Shown here: positions 25,042-34,696 of the stretch, piece after piece
Layout of the letters: every line of letters starts with the position of its first letter
How positions within the stretch are numbered: the stretch's first letter is position 1
Origin: Clostridium fessum
GTDB lineage: Bacteria > Bacillota > Clostridia > Lachnospirales > Lachnospiraceae
Length of the DNA: 64,000 nt
Assembly: GCF_003024715.1 (NCBI RefSeq)
Contig: NZ_PYLO01000003.1
Location: forward strand, 360,736 to 424,735
Direction: 5' to 3'
Made by a program: the position numbers and the translations under genes
Notes under the pieces: generated by a model
Told to the model about the DNA's origin: nothing
What the model saw: the letters and a program-made list of their open reading frames with translations, nothing else
The model's database searches: none

Positions 25042-26217
25042 TTACTGCTCGGATTTTAAGATTCCGCTCCCGTCAATCCGCTGTACCGCCAGCGCGATCG
25101 CATCTTCATCCTGCACCAGCGCCATCCGCACATGTCCTTCTCCCGATGGACCAAACGCACTTCCCGGTGTCACCAGAACTCCTGTTTTTTCAAATAACGT
25201 TTTTACAAATTCCATCGAATCGCTAAATCCAGCTGGAATCGGTGCCCAGACGAACATCGTTCCCTCCGGTTTCTCCATCTTCCATCCGATGGATGCAAGA
25301 CCATCACACAGACAGTCACGCCGTCCCTCATAAGCAGCTCTGGTCGAAGCCACACAGCTCTGGTCACCGGTAATCGCCGCGATCGCTGCCTTCTGGATCG
25401 GCAGGAACATACCGTAATCCATATTGGATTTCAACGTTTTCAGATGACTGACAACTTCCTTATTTCCCACGCAGAAGCCGACACGTGCCCCCGCCAGTCC
25501 ATAGGTCTTTGACAGGGAATTAAATTCCACTCCGACTTCTCTCGCTCCTGGGAAACACAGAAAACTTCCGCAGGTTCTTCCATCAAATACCAGTTCACTG
25601 TAGGCGTTGTCATGCAGCACGATAATATCATATTTCTTTGCAAATGCGATCAGCTCTTCATAAAAACAATCCGGTGCCAGCACTGCCGTCGGATTGTTCG
25701 GGTAGGAGACAATCATAAATTTCGCTTTCTGAGCGACTTCCTCCGGAATTTCCTTCAAATCAATGATGTAGTGATTTTCTTCGCGCTGCGGCATATAGTA
25801 AAGCTCTGCCCCCGCCAAAGACGGACCATCCGCAAACACCGGATAACACGGATCCGGTACCAAAACCACATCGCCCTCGTCCACGATCGAAAGTGCGATG
25901 TGCGCCAGTCCCTCCTGGGAACCGAGCAAAGAGCAAATCTCTGTCTCCGGGTTCAGCTCCACTCCATAGCGGCGCGCATACCAGTCGGACACTGCCTCCA
26001 GAAGTGCCTGCTGATCCTGAATTGCATACAGGTAATTTTCCGGTACCAGACAGGCTTCGCTGAGCGCCTTTAAAATATGCGGTGCGGGGGCAATATTCGG
26101 TGCGCCGATGCTCAGATCAACGATCATCTCCCCCTCTTCCAATTTTTTCTTCTTCATCTGCGCCAGCATGGAGAACACGCCCTCGCCAAACCGGTCCATT
26201 CTATTTGCAAATTTCAT
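25042..26217 (-). CDS. PLP-dependent aminotransferase (LL-DAP/aspartate-like)
   Basis: A 391-aa fold-type I aminotransferase; ATG 26217 is the first methionine that fits the family N-terminus. Motifs: LSIGAPNIAPAPHIL, VPDPCYPVFADGPSLAGAEL, SYPNNPTAVLAPD (near residue 175), LHDNAYSELVFDG (Asp/Tyr contacting PLP) and the Schiff-base lysine in EFNSLSKTYGLAGARVGFC. The substrate Arg is in GEGHVRMALVQ. The order resembles enzymes annotated as LL-diaminopimelate or aspartate aminotransferases; specificity cannot be settled here. No partner gene is adjacent on its strand. Confidence 0.88.
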   Translation of the reverse strand: MKFANRMDRFGEGVFSMLAQMKKKKLEEGEMIVDLSIGAPNIAPAPHILKALSEACLVPENYLYAIQDQQALLEAVSDWYARRYGVELNPETEICSLLGSQEGLAHIALSIVDEGDVVLVPDPCYPVFADGPSLAGAELYYMPQREENHYIIDLKEIPEEVAQKAKFMIVSYPNNPTAVLAPDCFYEELIAFAKKYDIIVLHDNAYSELVFDGRTCGSFLCFPGAREVGVEFNSLSKTYGLAGARVGFCVGNKEVVSHLKTLKSNMDYGMFLPIQKAAIAAITGDQSCVASTRAAYEGRRDCLCDGLASIGWKMEKPEGTMFVWAPIPAGFSDSMEFVKTLFEKTGVLVTPGSAFGPSGEGHVRMALVQDEDAIALAVQRIDGSGILKSEQ

Positions 26218-26571
26218 CTTATGTTTTTCCTCGCTTTCAGAAGTTCTTCTATCCACCAGCTGAGTCAACAGCCCCTGACTCTGTCATTCTCCATCGTTCT
26301 ATCTTTGATTTTTCTGGTTCTCAGCCTTTCTCCGCCATTCTTTTTATCTGGCTATATAAGTATTAATTATAGTACAAGCATATAGGAAAGTAAAGGCGTG
26401 TCCAACAACGGAATTTGCCGTAGCTTTTCTAAAAACGTTGTAAAAACAACCGACTTTTCTCAGCAAAACAATTATACTTAATCTCGTAATTGAAACAGTA
26501 ATTGTTCCGTGCTTTTATCCTCACGGACAGGAAATTCATACATGAAAGTTAAGAAAGACGAGGTTTTTATC

Positions 26572-27369
26572 ATGATACGAAGAATTATTGAAATTGATCA
26601 AAAAAAATGCAACGGCTGCGGGCTCTGCGCTTCTGCCTGTCACGAGGGCGCCATCGGCATGGTTGATGGAAAGGCAGCTCTTTTAAAAGATGATTACTGT
26701 GACGGTCTGGGAGACTGCCTGCCAGCCTGTCCGACCGGTGCCATCTCTTTTGTCGAGCGCGAAGCAGCGGCTTACGATGAAGCGGCCGTCCAGGTTCATA
26801 TGGCTGCCCGCAAGGCAAAACAGGTGCTGGAAAATGCAAATACTGCTGCTTCTGCAAACGCTTCCGCCCGCCCTGCATTCAGCGGATGTCCAGGATCCAT
26901 GAGCCGTTTCCTGAAGCGCACTGAAAGCGCTCCTTCTGAACATGACGATACTCATGCAGATAGCGCCGAGACTTTTAATCCTTCTGATTCAGCATCCATC
27001 CCGGTGAGCGCCCTTCAAAACTGGCCGGTTCAGATTAAATTAGCTCCGATCCATGCACCGTATTTCGATGGGGCAAAGCTCCTGGTCGCTGCCGACTGCA
27101 CCGCTTACGCATACAGCCGCTTCCATCAGGACTTTATCCATGGTAAAATAACCTTGATCGGATGTCCGAAACTGGACAGCATCGATTACTCCGAAAAACT
27201 GACCGAAATTATCCGCAGCAACGATATCAAGAGCGTGACCGTTGTCCGCATGGAGGTTCCATGCTGCGGAGGCATTGAACAGGCAGTTAAAAATGCCTTG
27301 CAGGCAAGCGGAAAATTCATTCCATGGCAGGTAACAACCATTTCGATCGATGGGCGGATTTTAGATTAA
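26572..27369 (+). CDS. Ferredoxin-like protein with C-terminal extension
   Basis: A 265-aa protein starting at ATG 26572 with GAGGT upstream. The first cluster motif is complete, CNGCGLCASAC followed by HEGAI. The second reads CDGLGDCLPACPTGAI: the usual second Cys is Leu, leaving three cysteines, which could hold a [3Fe-4S] cluster or be completed from elsewhere. The middle (residues 80-155) is low complexity. The C-terminal 100 residues have further cysteines (AADCTAYAY, IGCPKLDS, VPCCGGIEQAV) that may bind metal. Cytoplasmic electron carrier or redox sensor; partner unknown. A cupin gene follows by 143 bp on the same strand. Confidence 0.85.
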   Translation: MIRRIIEIDQKKCNGCGLCASACHEGAIGMVDGKAALLKDDYCDGLGDCLPACPTGAISFVEREAAAYDEAAVQVHMAARKAKQVLENANTAASANASARPAFSGCPGSMSRFLKRTESAPSEHDDTHADSAETFNPSDSASIPVSALQNWPVQIKLAPIHAPYFDGAKLLVAADCTAYAYSRFHQDFIHGKITLIGCPKLDSIDYSEKLTEIIRSNDIKSVTVVRMEVPCCGGIEQAVKNALQASGKFIPWQVTTISIDGRILD

Positions 27370-27512
27370 TATCTGCCATTCCCCCGATTGACCTACCCAA
27401 CCATTTCGTGCAGGTTCCGCTCTCCATACACACCTGCCGAATGGACTCAATCAGACTCAAAAGAATACGAAAATTTATATATCTAAACGAGATTTTATTA
27501 AGGAGGTTCATT

Positions 27513-27857
27513 ATGGAATACCCATACATCAAAAACATTACTCACGAAAAAGTGCAGTCTTTAGCCGGCCTGGTAAACGCAGAAGACGGTCAGATCGTCA
27601 GCAAGACTCTGGCACAGAACGAAGCTGTCAGCGTTACTCTGTTTGCATTTGCAAAAGGCGAAGAAATCTCCACCCATGATTCCACCGGAGATGCGATGGT
27701 GACCGTTCTGGAAGGCACCGGCCGCTTCACGGTCGATGGCGTCGAGCACCTGGTTCACGCAGGCGAAGTTCTCGTCATGCCGGCGAAAAAGCCGCACGCC
27801 GTTTATGCACCGGAAGCATTTAAATGGATGTTGACGGTTGTTTTCCCATTTAAATAA
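27513..27857 (+). CDS. Small cupin-domain protein
   Basis: A 114-aa single-domain cupin. ATG 27513 has AAGGAGG; the longer open frame upstream has no site. Cupin motif 1 is seen as GEEISTHDSTGDAMVTVLEG (His and Asp/Glu ligands) and motif 2 as GEVLVMPAKKPHAVYAPEAF, so it probably binds a divalent metal. Such small cupins accompany ferredoxin or redox genes in Clostridia; the reaction is unknown. Followed by a clear terminator. Confidence 0.9.
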   Translation: MEYPYIKNITHEKVQSLAGLVNAEDGQIVSKTLAQNEAVSVTLFAFAKGEEISTHDSTGDAMVTVLEGTGRFTVDGVEHLVHAGEVLVMPAKKPHAVYAPEAFKWMLTVVFPFK

Positions 27858-27922
27858 AGACTGCGCTCAAACTCTTTTTACCATGCAGCCCGACTGATAG
27901 CAGCCCTTATCCATTTATTCCA

Positions 27923-27988
27923 AAACAGGCATACCGCAGGAATCCATGCATGATTTTCATCCTTTTCTCCGCGATATGCCTGTTTTTC
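27923..27988 (+). terminator. Terminator after the cupin gene
   Basis: AAACAGGCAT (27923-27932) pairs with ATGCCTGTTT (27976-27985), inner CGC/GCG pairs, followed by TTTTTC. The converging LysR gene ends at 28068. Confidence 0.85.
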
Positions 27989-28067
27989 ATTTTATAAGCA
28001 CATGGTTGTGTTCATTTTTCCAGTTAATCTCCCTTCAACAGATATGAACAGCAGCTTCCAGCTTTCA

Positions 28068-28979
28068 TTATTCCACATACTCATGTGTCTCCACCCACTG
28101 CAGCAGCTTTTCAATCGCCGGATTCGGGTTGCTCTGACGCCATGCGATCTCAAAATCAAGCTCTTCCGGGCTGCCGTCCGCGCGGAGAAGCGGAACCACT
28201 ACCAGATTCCGCGCATTCCGATAATGGCGGACGGCATATTCTGGGAGAATCGCCACGCCAAATCCCGCTGACACCTCCAGAAGCACCGTCTGTACCTCCC
28301 GTTCACGCGCCACGATATTCGGTATAAAACCGCCCTTATTGTAACAAATCAATACTTCTTCCGCCTCATCGTTGGAACGCCCCTGCGGCTGCATGATGAT
28401 AAAGTCTTCCCGCGCCAGATCACGGTACATCAGATGGCTCTCTCCCGCCAGCGTGTGTCCCGGATAAAGAACCGCCATCATCGGAAACCGTTTGAGGAAT
28501 CGATGCTTTAAATCCTCGTAATTCTGCGTGTACAAAGACAGATTAAACGCAAGATCGCAGGTTCCATTATCTAACAGCTCATAGAGCGCACTCATATTTT
28601 CCCGCAGCAGATGAATCGAAATATTCGGGTACGCCTCATGAAAACTTCTGAGCGTCTCCGAAAAACGGCTCTGCTCATATCCCCGGATAAATCCGATCGT
28701 CAGCTCCCCAGCTACGCCTTCCGCTGCCGTCCGCGCGAGCTTCGCCGCCTCCTCGGCGCGGACCAGAACCGCCCGCGCCTCGTTCAGATATACCTTTCCC
28801 GCCGCCGTCAGCTCGACATGGTGCTTGTCCCGCACAAAAAGCGGCACCCCGATCTTCTCCTCCAACGACCGAATCTGCAGCGTCATCGCTGTCTGCGAAA
28901 TAAAACATTTTTTCGCCGCCCGCGTAAAATTCAGCTGCTCCGCCGCCGCCACAAAATATTCCATTTGTTTTAAATTCAT
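28068..28979 (-). CDS. LysR-family transcriptional regulator
   Basis: A 303-aa regulator. The N-terminal winged helix (MEYFVAAAEQLNFTRAAKKC, FISQTAMTLQIRSLEEKIGV) is typical, followed by a periplasmic-binding-like effector domain (ELTIGFIRGYEQSRFSETLR to LLQWVETHEYVE). It is divergent from the YkvI-like transporter gene (200-bp gap), the classic LysR arrangement, so that transporter and the D-amino-acid transaminase behind it are the likely targets. Effector unknown. Confidence 0.93.
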   Translation of the reverse strand: MNLKQMEYFVAAAEQLNFTRAAKKCFISQTAMTLQIRSLEEKIGVPLFVRDKHHVELTAAGKVYLNEARAVLVRAEEAAKLARTAAEGVAGELTIGFIRGYEQSRFSETLRSFHEAYPNISIHLLRENMSALYELLDNGTCDLAFNLSLYTQNYEDLKHRFLKRFPMMAVLYPGHTLAGESHLMYRDLAREDFIIMQPQGRSNDEAEEVLICYNKGGFIPNIVAREREVQTVLLEVSAGFGVAILPEYAVRHYRNARNLVVVPLLRADGSPEELDFEIAWRQSNPNPAIEKLLQWVETHEYVE

Positions 28980-29191
28980 CTCATTTCCCCATTTCTATAT
29001 CCTATATGTAATCGCGTCTTTTCGATCGAGCAAAAAAATGAATCACGCCGCCCAATTTACGGGCTTTCGATCTGGCTTTTCCTGTTTCGTTATAAGTTTC
29101 CCTTATTATAATATCTGTTCTTTCTATTGGCAAGTTTTTCATTCATCCTTTATAATTTTTAATAGTCAACAAAAGAAAGTGAGTGAAAGGT

Positions 29192-30334
29192 ATGAAACAA
29201 TTCAAAAATTTCTACGAAGGCACATACGCCAAGTACATTCTGCCGGGCGTCCTGCTGCAATCGGTTCTGATTGGCGGCGGCTATGCAACCGGACGTGAGA
29301 TTTATTCTTACGGTGCGAAATTCGGAGCGATGGGCTGGATCTCCGGACTGACGATCGGCATCGGTTTTGCCCTGTTTGCCTTCCTGACCTTTGAGATCTG
29401 CCGGATCTACAAGGTTTACGATTATAAAAACTATATCAAGCAGGTCATTGGACCGCTCTGGCCGATGATGGATATTTTAACTGTCCTCATCGCGATTCTG
29501 CTGATTGCCGTTATGGCAGCCGCAACTGGAAGTATTTTCGAGCAGGTCGGACTTCCGAATATTCTCGGCTCCGTTGTGATCGTTCTGATTTGCGGACTCT
29601 TGAACTTTAAGGGTTCCAAGATGATCGAGAAATTTGAATCGATCGGTACTATTTTACTGTATGGCGGCTATATTCTGTTTACAATTCTGGTACTCGTCAA
29701 CAAGGGCGGCAACATTTCCCATGTATTCAGCACGATGGACACCAGCACCTACGACGGCTCTGTCACTGTTCCGCTGTGCATTTACACCGGTATCCTGTAT
29801 GTTGCCTACAACATCAATTCCATCCCGATGGGCATGTTCTCCCTGACACGCCAGACCAAACGGAAAGAAACCTTTATTTCCGGTCTGATCGCCGGTCTTC
29901 TGATGGTTATTCCGTGGTTTTTGTCTTACTTTGCGATGATGTGCTTCTACGGTGACACCTCCATCGTCGGCGCGGATGTCACAACCCCGTGGATGGAAAT
30001 GATCAAGGCAGTCAACGGCGGACCGGCACTGATGGCACTGTTCAGTCTCGTTATGGGCTGGACGCTGGTTGAGACGGCAACTGGCTGCATCCACATGATC
30101 ATCGACCGTTTCGACGTTGCCATGGAGGAAAAGGGCGCTGCCAAGCTGTCCGATACAAACCGCGGTCTGATTACGGTCATCACGCTGATCGCTGCACTCG
30201 TATTATCCCGCGTCGGCGTTGTCACCTTGATCGAGCAGGGCTATTCGTACCTGTCTTACGGATTTATCCTCTTCTACCTGCTGCCGACGCTGCTGGTAGG
30301 CGGATATAAGATTATTAAACATAAAGACAAATAA
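29192..30334 (+). CDS. YkvI-like membrane transporter
   Basis: A 380-aa protein with about ten transmembrane segments. The opening block LPGVLLQSVLIGGGYATGRE, with an unwound GGGYATGRE-type break in helix 1, is typical of YkvI and of distant APC-superfamily carriers. Other helices include ILTVLIAILLIAVMAAATGS and GLIAGLLMVIPWFLSYFAMM. Start ATG 29192 is used; a GTG nine bases earlier is possible. Substrate unproven; adjacency to a D-amino-acid transaminase and a divergent LysR suggests an amino acid. Confidence 0.85.
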   Translation: MKQFKNFYEGTYAKYILPGVLLQSVLIGGGYATGREIYSYGAKFGAMGWISGLTIGIGFALFAFLTFEICRIYKVYDYKNYIKQVIGPLWPMMDILTVLIAILLIAVMAAATGSIFEQVGLPNILGSVVIVLICGLLNFKGSKMIEKFESIGTILLYGGYILFTILVLVNKGGNISHVFSTMDTSTYDGSVTVPLCIYTGILYVAYNINSIPMGMFSLTRQTKRKETFISGLIAGLLMVIPWFLSYFAMMCFYGDTSIVGADVTTPWMEMIKAVNGGPALMALFSLVMGWTLVETATGCIHMIIDRFDVAMEEKGAAKLSDTNRGLITVITLIAALVLSRVGVVTLIEQGYSYLSYGFILFYLLPTLLVGGYKIIKHKDK

Positions 30335-30451
30335 ATATGTAATGATAAGAACACATCCGCCTGTGGGAGATTTCATCTTATAGACGGATGTGGTATAATG
30401 TAAACACTTGACGAGGTATTTTCGAATCAACATAGAAAGGAAGTATATGCA

Positions 30452-31300
30452 ATGAAATATGTCGGATATTACAATGGAGAAATCGGCCCCCTCGAGGAAA
30501 TGAAAATCCCGATGTTGGACCGCGCCGTTTATTTTGGAGATGGCTGCTACGATGCCACCACCTTTGCAAACAACAACATTTTTGCCGCAGACGACCACCT
30601 CGACCGTTTCTACAACAGCTGCAAGCTGCTGGAAATCCCGTTTGAAATGTCGCGCGAAGAACTGCGTGCCGAGCTGCAGAAATGCATCGATGCCAATGAG
30701 ATTGACCACGGTATGCTGTACTGGCAGTGTTCCCGCGGAACTACCTATCGTGGACATCAGTTTCCACCTGCTTCCGTAAAACCAAATCTGATGATTTTTA
30801 CTGTTCCGTGCGACCTGATTCCATTTGATAAGACTTTCCGCCTGATCTCGATGGAGGACACCCGTTTCCTGCACTGCAACATCAAGACGCTGAACCTGAT
30901 TCCAAGTGTCATCGCTTACCAGCGCTGCATCGAACAGGGCTGTCAGGAAACGGTCTTCCACCGCGGCGAACGCGTCACCGAATGCGCCCACAGCAATATC
31001 TTAATCATCAAGGACGGCGTTCTCTGCACCCCACCGAGAGATAATCTGATTCTTCCGGGCATCACGTTAAAACATCTGCTGATGTTAGCTGAGAAAAACG
31101 GCATCCCGACCAGCGAGGCACCATTTACCATGCAGGAACTGGCAGACGCCGACGAAATCATCGTCAGCAGCTCCGGCGGGCTCTGCATCCAGGCCGTTGA
31201 ACTCGATGGAAAACCAATCGGAGGAAAAGATCCGAAGACGCTGAAGACTTTGCAGGATGCTTATGCGGAGTTTTATGCGGAAGATACGAAGGTACGGTAA
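30452..31300 (+). CDS. dat: Class IV aminotransferase, D-amino-acid transaminase type
   Basis: A 282-aa fold-type IV PLP enzyme. MLDRAVYFGDGCYDATTFAN at the N-terminus and the PLP lysine in HCNIKTLNLIPSVIAYQRC (near residue 148, matching DIKSLNLL of D-alanine transaminase) indicate this family, as do the Glu in ERVTECAHSNILII and the LPGITLKHLL cofactor-phosphate segment. Expected to interconvert D-alanine, D-glutamate and keto acids, supplying D-Glu for peptidoglycan; a branched-chain role is less likely but not excluded. AAGGAAG precedes ATG. It follows the YkvI-like gene by 117 bp. Confidence 0.87.
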   Translation: MKYVGYYNGEIGPLEEMKIPMLDRAVYFGDGCYDATTFANNNIFAADDHLDRFYNSCKLLEIPFEMSREELRAELQKCIDANEIDHGMLYWQCSRGTTYRGHQFPPASVKPNLMIFTVPCDLIPFDKTFRLISMEDTRFLHCNIKTLNLIPSVIAYQRCIEQGCQETVFHRGERVTECAHSNILIIKDGVLCTPPRDNLILPGITLKHLLMLAEKNGIPTSEAPFTMQELADADEIIVSSSGGLCIQAVELDGKPIGGKDPKTLKTLQDAYAEFYAEDTKVR

Positions 31301-31319
31301 AAATCCATAAATTTGCCAA

Positions 31320-31351
31320 GGGCTGTCACTCAAAACGTGGCAGCTCTTTTT
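31320..31351 (+). terminator. Terminator after the class IV aminotransferase
   Basis: A 10-bp stem with two G-U pairs (31320-31329 with 31337-31346) followed by five T. A second hairpin (TTTCATAGGA/TCCTATGAAA, 31408-31434) lies further on and has no evident function. Confidence 0.85.
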
Positions 31352-31442
31352 CGCTTGCGACATGTTTCTGCTTCGCGCAAGTGCGCATCCTCGCGGAGCA
31401 TTTTTTGTTTCATAGGACGCAATTTCCTATGAAATAAAATAA

Positions 31443-31468
31443 GGGATCCTTGTATTTACAAGGATCCC
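31443..31468 (-). terminator. Terminator after tRNA-Ser
   Basis: A perfect 11-bp stem, GGGATCCTTGT with ACAAGGATCCC, sits 8 bp past the 3' end of the tRNA and is followed on the minus strand by TTATTTTATTT. Confidence 0.85.
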
Positions 31469-31475
31469 CAGGACG

Positions 31476-31565
31476 CGGAGACGGAGGGATTCGAACCCTC
31501 GTGCCGGGATGAACCGACAAACGCATTTCGAGTGCGCCGCGTTACGGCCGCTTCGCTACGTCTCC
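31476..31565 (-). tRNA. tRNA-Ser (anticodon CGA)
   Basis: A 90-nt type II tRNA on the minus strand with acceptor stem GGAGACG/CGTCTCC, discriminator G, anticodon loop CTCGAAA (anticodon CGA, reads UCG), a long variable arm and GGTTCGAATCC in the T-arm. CCA is not encoded. Confidence 0.95.
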
Positions 31566-31645
31566 AGATATTAGGTGTTTCTCTTCGAAACACCTATACT
31601 ATTATACATGATATTTTGACTTTTGTCATCTGTTTTTTTCAGCAT

Positions 31646-32866
31646 TTACTGATAATACGCATCAATTCCGTTCGCAATTCCCCCGGCAATCAATTCCTGA
31701 TAATCATCCTGCGCCATCTTCTGGTCTTCTTCCGGGTTGCTCATAAAGCCCATCTCGACAATGGAAACCGGTATCTTACACCAGTTGATGCCGCTCATGC
31801 TGTCTGTCTCCTGCACACCGCGGTTCTTGAAGCCGGTTGCCGCGCAGACAGAGTCCGTGATCTTCTTGGAAAGAGAATAGCTTGCCGCGTGAAGCCCGCC
31901 GTTGTACGGGTTGGTTGCCGTCTGGCACATGGAGAGTGTTCCGTTGACCGTCGTATTATCCAGCGAATTTCCATGAATCCGGACAAAAATGGAGGCGCCG
32001 CTCTTGTTGGCGATCTCCGCTCTCTCCGCATTGCTTAAGTTGACATCGTTGGACTCCCGGATCATGACGACCTGATAGCCTCTCTCTTCCAGAATCCGTT
32101 TTAACTTCTTCGAAACTGATAAAGTCAGTTCATACTCCGGCAGCTTCGTCGATACGCCCTCGGTGCCGGAAGCCACCTTCGCCTTCATGGTCGAGGAGCC
32201 CGGTCCGACTGGTTCTTTGTCCGGATTGCCCTTTGCCTGATGTCCCGCGTCGATCGCTACGATACGTCCGTTGGACACCGGTGCACCCTGTGCATCCGCT
32301 TCTGCCCCCTGCGCTGTGACCGTCGCTTCCTCACTGCCCGGCTCGGTCGTCGTCAGGTATTCGGAACGGATAAAACAGCTCTTGTCCTTATAAAGCACCT
32401 CGCTCCAGCCGTCTCCGATACCGACGCGCTGCACGCTGTCGCCCTGATTCAGCTGTGTCACAATCTCATACTCCGTTCCACAGCCCGAACGCACGTTGAG
32501 CAGGTTCTCAGTCGCATACACTGTCTCATCGACACTCCGGAAGCCGCTCGCCGTCGTTTTGTCACTCTCCAGCTCGCTCTGGTCCGCAACCGCCGCTGCA
32601 TCCGCCTCCTGAATGCCCTGTGCATCTTCCAGCTCCAGACTTCGCTTTGCCGCATTCGGCACCTGTTTCTTCGCTGTCTGTTCCGCCGGTTCTGTCTCAG
32701 CAGCCGCCATCTGCACCTGCTTCTGTGCCTGATTCGGAAGGGTAAATCCAGCATGGCTTACGCCAATGGAACCCGCCGTGACCACAATCGCGGTCACCGC
32801 CGCCCAGAAACGTTTCCGGTAATCCGGTGTGCCTGGCTTTCTTTTTCTGCTTTCTCCTCTTGCCAT
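31646..32866 (-). CDS. Exported N-acetylmuramoyl-L-alanine amidase with SH3 domain
   Basis: A 406-aa cell-wall hydrolase. Residues 18-40 (KRFWAAVTAIVVTAGSIGVS) form a signal peptide or anchor after a basic start. A charged linker rich in Glu/Gln follows, then a bacterial SH3 domain at about 110-170 (ENLLNVRSGCGTEYEIVTQL). The C-terminal Amidase_3 domain starts at VAIDAGHQAKGNPDKEPVGP (zinc His), continues with the Glu in ELTLSVSKKL, VRIHGNS (second His, where most have IHANS) and ends with catalytic Glu in SIVEMGFMSNPEED. A lone gene downstream of the sulfur-transfer operon on the same strand. Confidence 0.93.
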   Translation of the reverse strand: MARGESRKRKPGTPDYRKRFWAAVTAIVVTAGSIGVSHAGFTLPNQAQKQVQMAAAETEPAEQTAKKQVPNAAKRSLELEDAQGIQEADAAAVADQSELESDKTTASGFRSVDETVYATENLLNVRSGCGTEYEIVTQLNQGDSVQRVGIGDGWSEVLYKDKSCFIRSEYLTTTEPGSEEATVTAQGAEADAQGAPVSNGRIVAIDAGHQAKGNPDKEPVGPGSSTMKAKVASGTEGVSTKLPEYELTLSVSKKLKRILEERGYQVVMIRESNDVNLSNAERAEIANKSGASIFVRIHGNSLDNTTVNGTLSMCQTATNPYNGGLHAASYSLSKKITDSVCAATGFKNRGVQETDSMSGINWCKIPVSIVEMGFMSNPEEDQKMAQDDYQELIAGGIANGIDAYYQ

Positions 32867-33006
32867 TTATAAAAAACTCCAATCTTACAGAAGATTCTAA
32901 CCTCTCCATGATCCGCGCATTCACTGTTTCTAATCAATCGGATCGCAGCACAACTTTGATGCCGACAGAGATTTCTGCCCAATTAAAATCTTCTTTCATT
33001 TCTAAA

Positions 33007-34086
33007 TTATTCGATCGTACCGCCGCCTACGACATATTCGCCGTCATAAAAAACGACTGCCTGTCCCGGCGTCGCCGCTCTCTGCGGCTCATCAAATACG
33101 CATTCCACCCGATCTTCGCCAATCTTGCGGATCGTACAGAGCGCCCCTTTGTGGCTGTAACGAATCTTCGCACTGACGCGCATCTCCTGATCGCCCAGAT
33201 CCTCAATCGCCATCCAGTTGAGATTCCGGCAGGTCAGGCGGTTAGAAAAGACATCCTCATTTTCCCCGATCACAACCTCGTTCGTCTCCGGACGTATCTC
33301 CGTCACGAACACCGGATGACCGAGTGCCAGATTTAAGCCCTTTCTCTGTCCCACCGTATAATGGGTAATTCCTTTATGACGACCTAAAATATTGCCGTAC
33401 TTATCTACAAAATTGCCTTCGTCAATCCGGCAATCACTATTTTCCTCGATAAATTTTGCATAATCGTTGTCCGGCACGAAACAGATCTCCTGGCTGTCCG
33501 GCTTGTGTGCCACCGGAAGTCCAATCTCCTCCGCCATCTCACGAATCTTGTCTTTCGTATATTCGCCGACCGGCATCAAAGTGTGTGCAAGCTGATGCTG
33601 GGTCAGGTTATAAAGCGCGTAGGTCTGATCTTTCGCCGCCGTCGCAGACTTGCAGATCGCATAGCGGCCATTCGGCAGCTTCCTCACGCGCGCATAATGT
33701 CCCGTTGCAATATAATCAGCCCCAATTTCCAGACTTCTCTGCAAAAGGGACTCCCATTTTACATATCGGTTACAGGCAATACATGGATTCGGCGTGTGTC
33801 CGTCCAGATATTCCTGTACAAAGTAATCCATGACATTTTCTTTGAACTCTTTTTTGAAGTTCATCACGTAATACGGGATCTCAAGCCGTTCCGCAACCCG
33901 TCTGGCATCATCGACAGCGCTCAGACCACAGCAGCCGCCGTGCTCTTCCTGCTCTACATTCGTCTCATCCTGCCAGATCTGCATTGTGACGCCGATCACA
34001 TCGTATCCTTGTTCTTTTAAAAGCCAGGCAGCCACGGAGGAGTCAACTCCTCCTGACATGCCGACTACTACTTTTTTCTTTTTCAT
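33007..34086 (-). CDS. mnmA: tRNA-specific 2-thiouridylase MnmA
   Basis: Adds sulfur to the wobble uridine (s2U34) of Lys, Glu and Gln tRNAs using ATP and persulfide from a cysteine desulfurase. The 359-aa protein has the PP-loop [19 protein letters not shown], the catalytic cysteines in [12 protein letters not shown] (about residue 105) and [12 protein letters not shown] (about 205), and the C-terminal domain [22 protein letters not shown] 34086 overlaps the stop of iscU (TGATG), indicating translational coupling. Third gene of iscS-iscU-mnmA. Confidence 0.97.
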   Translation of the reverse strand: MKKKKVVVGMSGGVDSSVAAWLLKEQGYDVIGVTMQIWQDETNVEQEEHGGCCGLSAVDDARRVAERLEIPYYVMNFKKEFKENVMDYFVQEYLDGHTPNPCIACNRYVKWESLLQRSLEIGADYIATGHYARVRKLPNGRYAICKSATAAKDQTYALYNLTQHQLAHTLMPVGEYTKDKIREMAEEIGLPVAHKPDSQEICFVPDNDYAKFIEENSDCRIDEGNFVDKYGNILGRHKGITHYTVGQRKGLNLALGHPVFVTEIRPETNEVVIGENEDVFSNRLTCRNLNWMAIEDLGDQEMRVSAKIRYSHKGALCTIRKIGEDRVECVFDEPQRAATPGQAVVFYDGEYVVGGGTIE

Positions 34087-34523
34087 CAATACTCTTCTTC
34101 GACGTCTTCCTCGCCGATATCCGTCTTCGGTTTTACGAGTCCTTTGATCTCAATGCCATTCTTCTGAGCATAATCCCAGAGAGCAGCGTGAATTGCCTCC
34201 TCTGCGAGCAGAGAACAGTGTACCTTAACTGGCGGAAGTCCGTCCAGTGCCTCCATAACGGCTTTGTTGGTAACTTCCATCGCTTCCTGGATGGTTTTTC
34301 CTTTTACCATCTCGGTCGCCATGCTGCTGGTCGCAACGGCTGCACCGCAGCCAAATGTTTTAAATTTTACATCCTGGATGATCTGGTTGTCATCGATATC
34401 CAGGTAAATACGCATAATATCGCCGCATTTTGCGTTGCCGACGGTACCCATACCGCTGGCATTTTCAATCTCGCCTACATTTCTCGGATGCTGGAAATGA
34501 TCCATTACTTTCTCTGAATACAT
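34086..34523 (-). CDS. iscU: Fe-S cluster assembly scaffold IscU/NifU-type
   Basis: A 145-aa scaffold on which [2Fe-2S] and [4Fe-4S] clusters are built. ATG 34523 (AGAGGA upstream) matches the family start [20 protein letters not shown]. The three cluster cysteines and the Asp are present: [24 protein letters not shown] and [12 protein letters not shown]. The end is acidic ([11 protein letters not shown]). Sits between iscS, which donates sulfur, and mnmA. The leader contains a repeated hairpin element. Confidence 0.95.
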   Translation of the reverse strand: MYSEKVMDHFQHPRNVGEIENASGMGTVGNAKCGDIMRIYLDIDDNQIIQDVKFKTFGCGAAVATSSMATEMVKGKTIQEAMEVTNKAVMEALDGLPPVKVHCSLLAEEAIHAALWDYAQKNGIEIKGLVKPKTDIGEEDVEEEY

Positions 34524-34617
34524 CGGGTGTTTCCTCTCTATATCTTCATTCACTGTGTACGTGTACAGTAACGGAATTTGCCGTGCTTTCGCCTTTAAAT
34601 ACGGCAAATTTCTGCTG

Positions 34618-34663
34618 CCACCACGTTATCCTACGGCACTTTCAGTTGCAAAAGTACCTATCT
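34618..34663. repeat. Dispersed hairpin element, copy 1 (iscU leader)
   Basis: On the plus strand this begins with CCACCACGTT and contains GGCACTTT and AAAGTACC as a hairpin. About two thirds of positions match 40483-40525. A neighbouring dyad, AATTTGCCGT/ACGGCAAATT (34575-34610), accompanies this copy only. Confidence 0.5.
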
Positions 34664-34696
34664 GTAGATGTTCATTTTGCTTAAAATGTCTAAATC

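Noticed and set aside
30203..30991. A 262-codon minus-strand ORF across the YkvI-like and class IV transaminase genes
   Set aside because: It is antisense to two clear genes and its composition is a shadow of their codon bias; no ribosome site or family features.
31408..31434. Hairpin TTTCATAGGA/TCCTATGAAA as an independent regulatory RNA
   Set aside because: It lies between two better terminators with no flanking T tract or conserved loop; no role could be supported.
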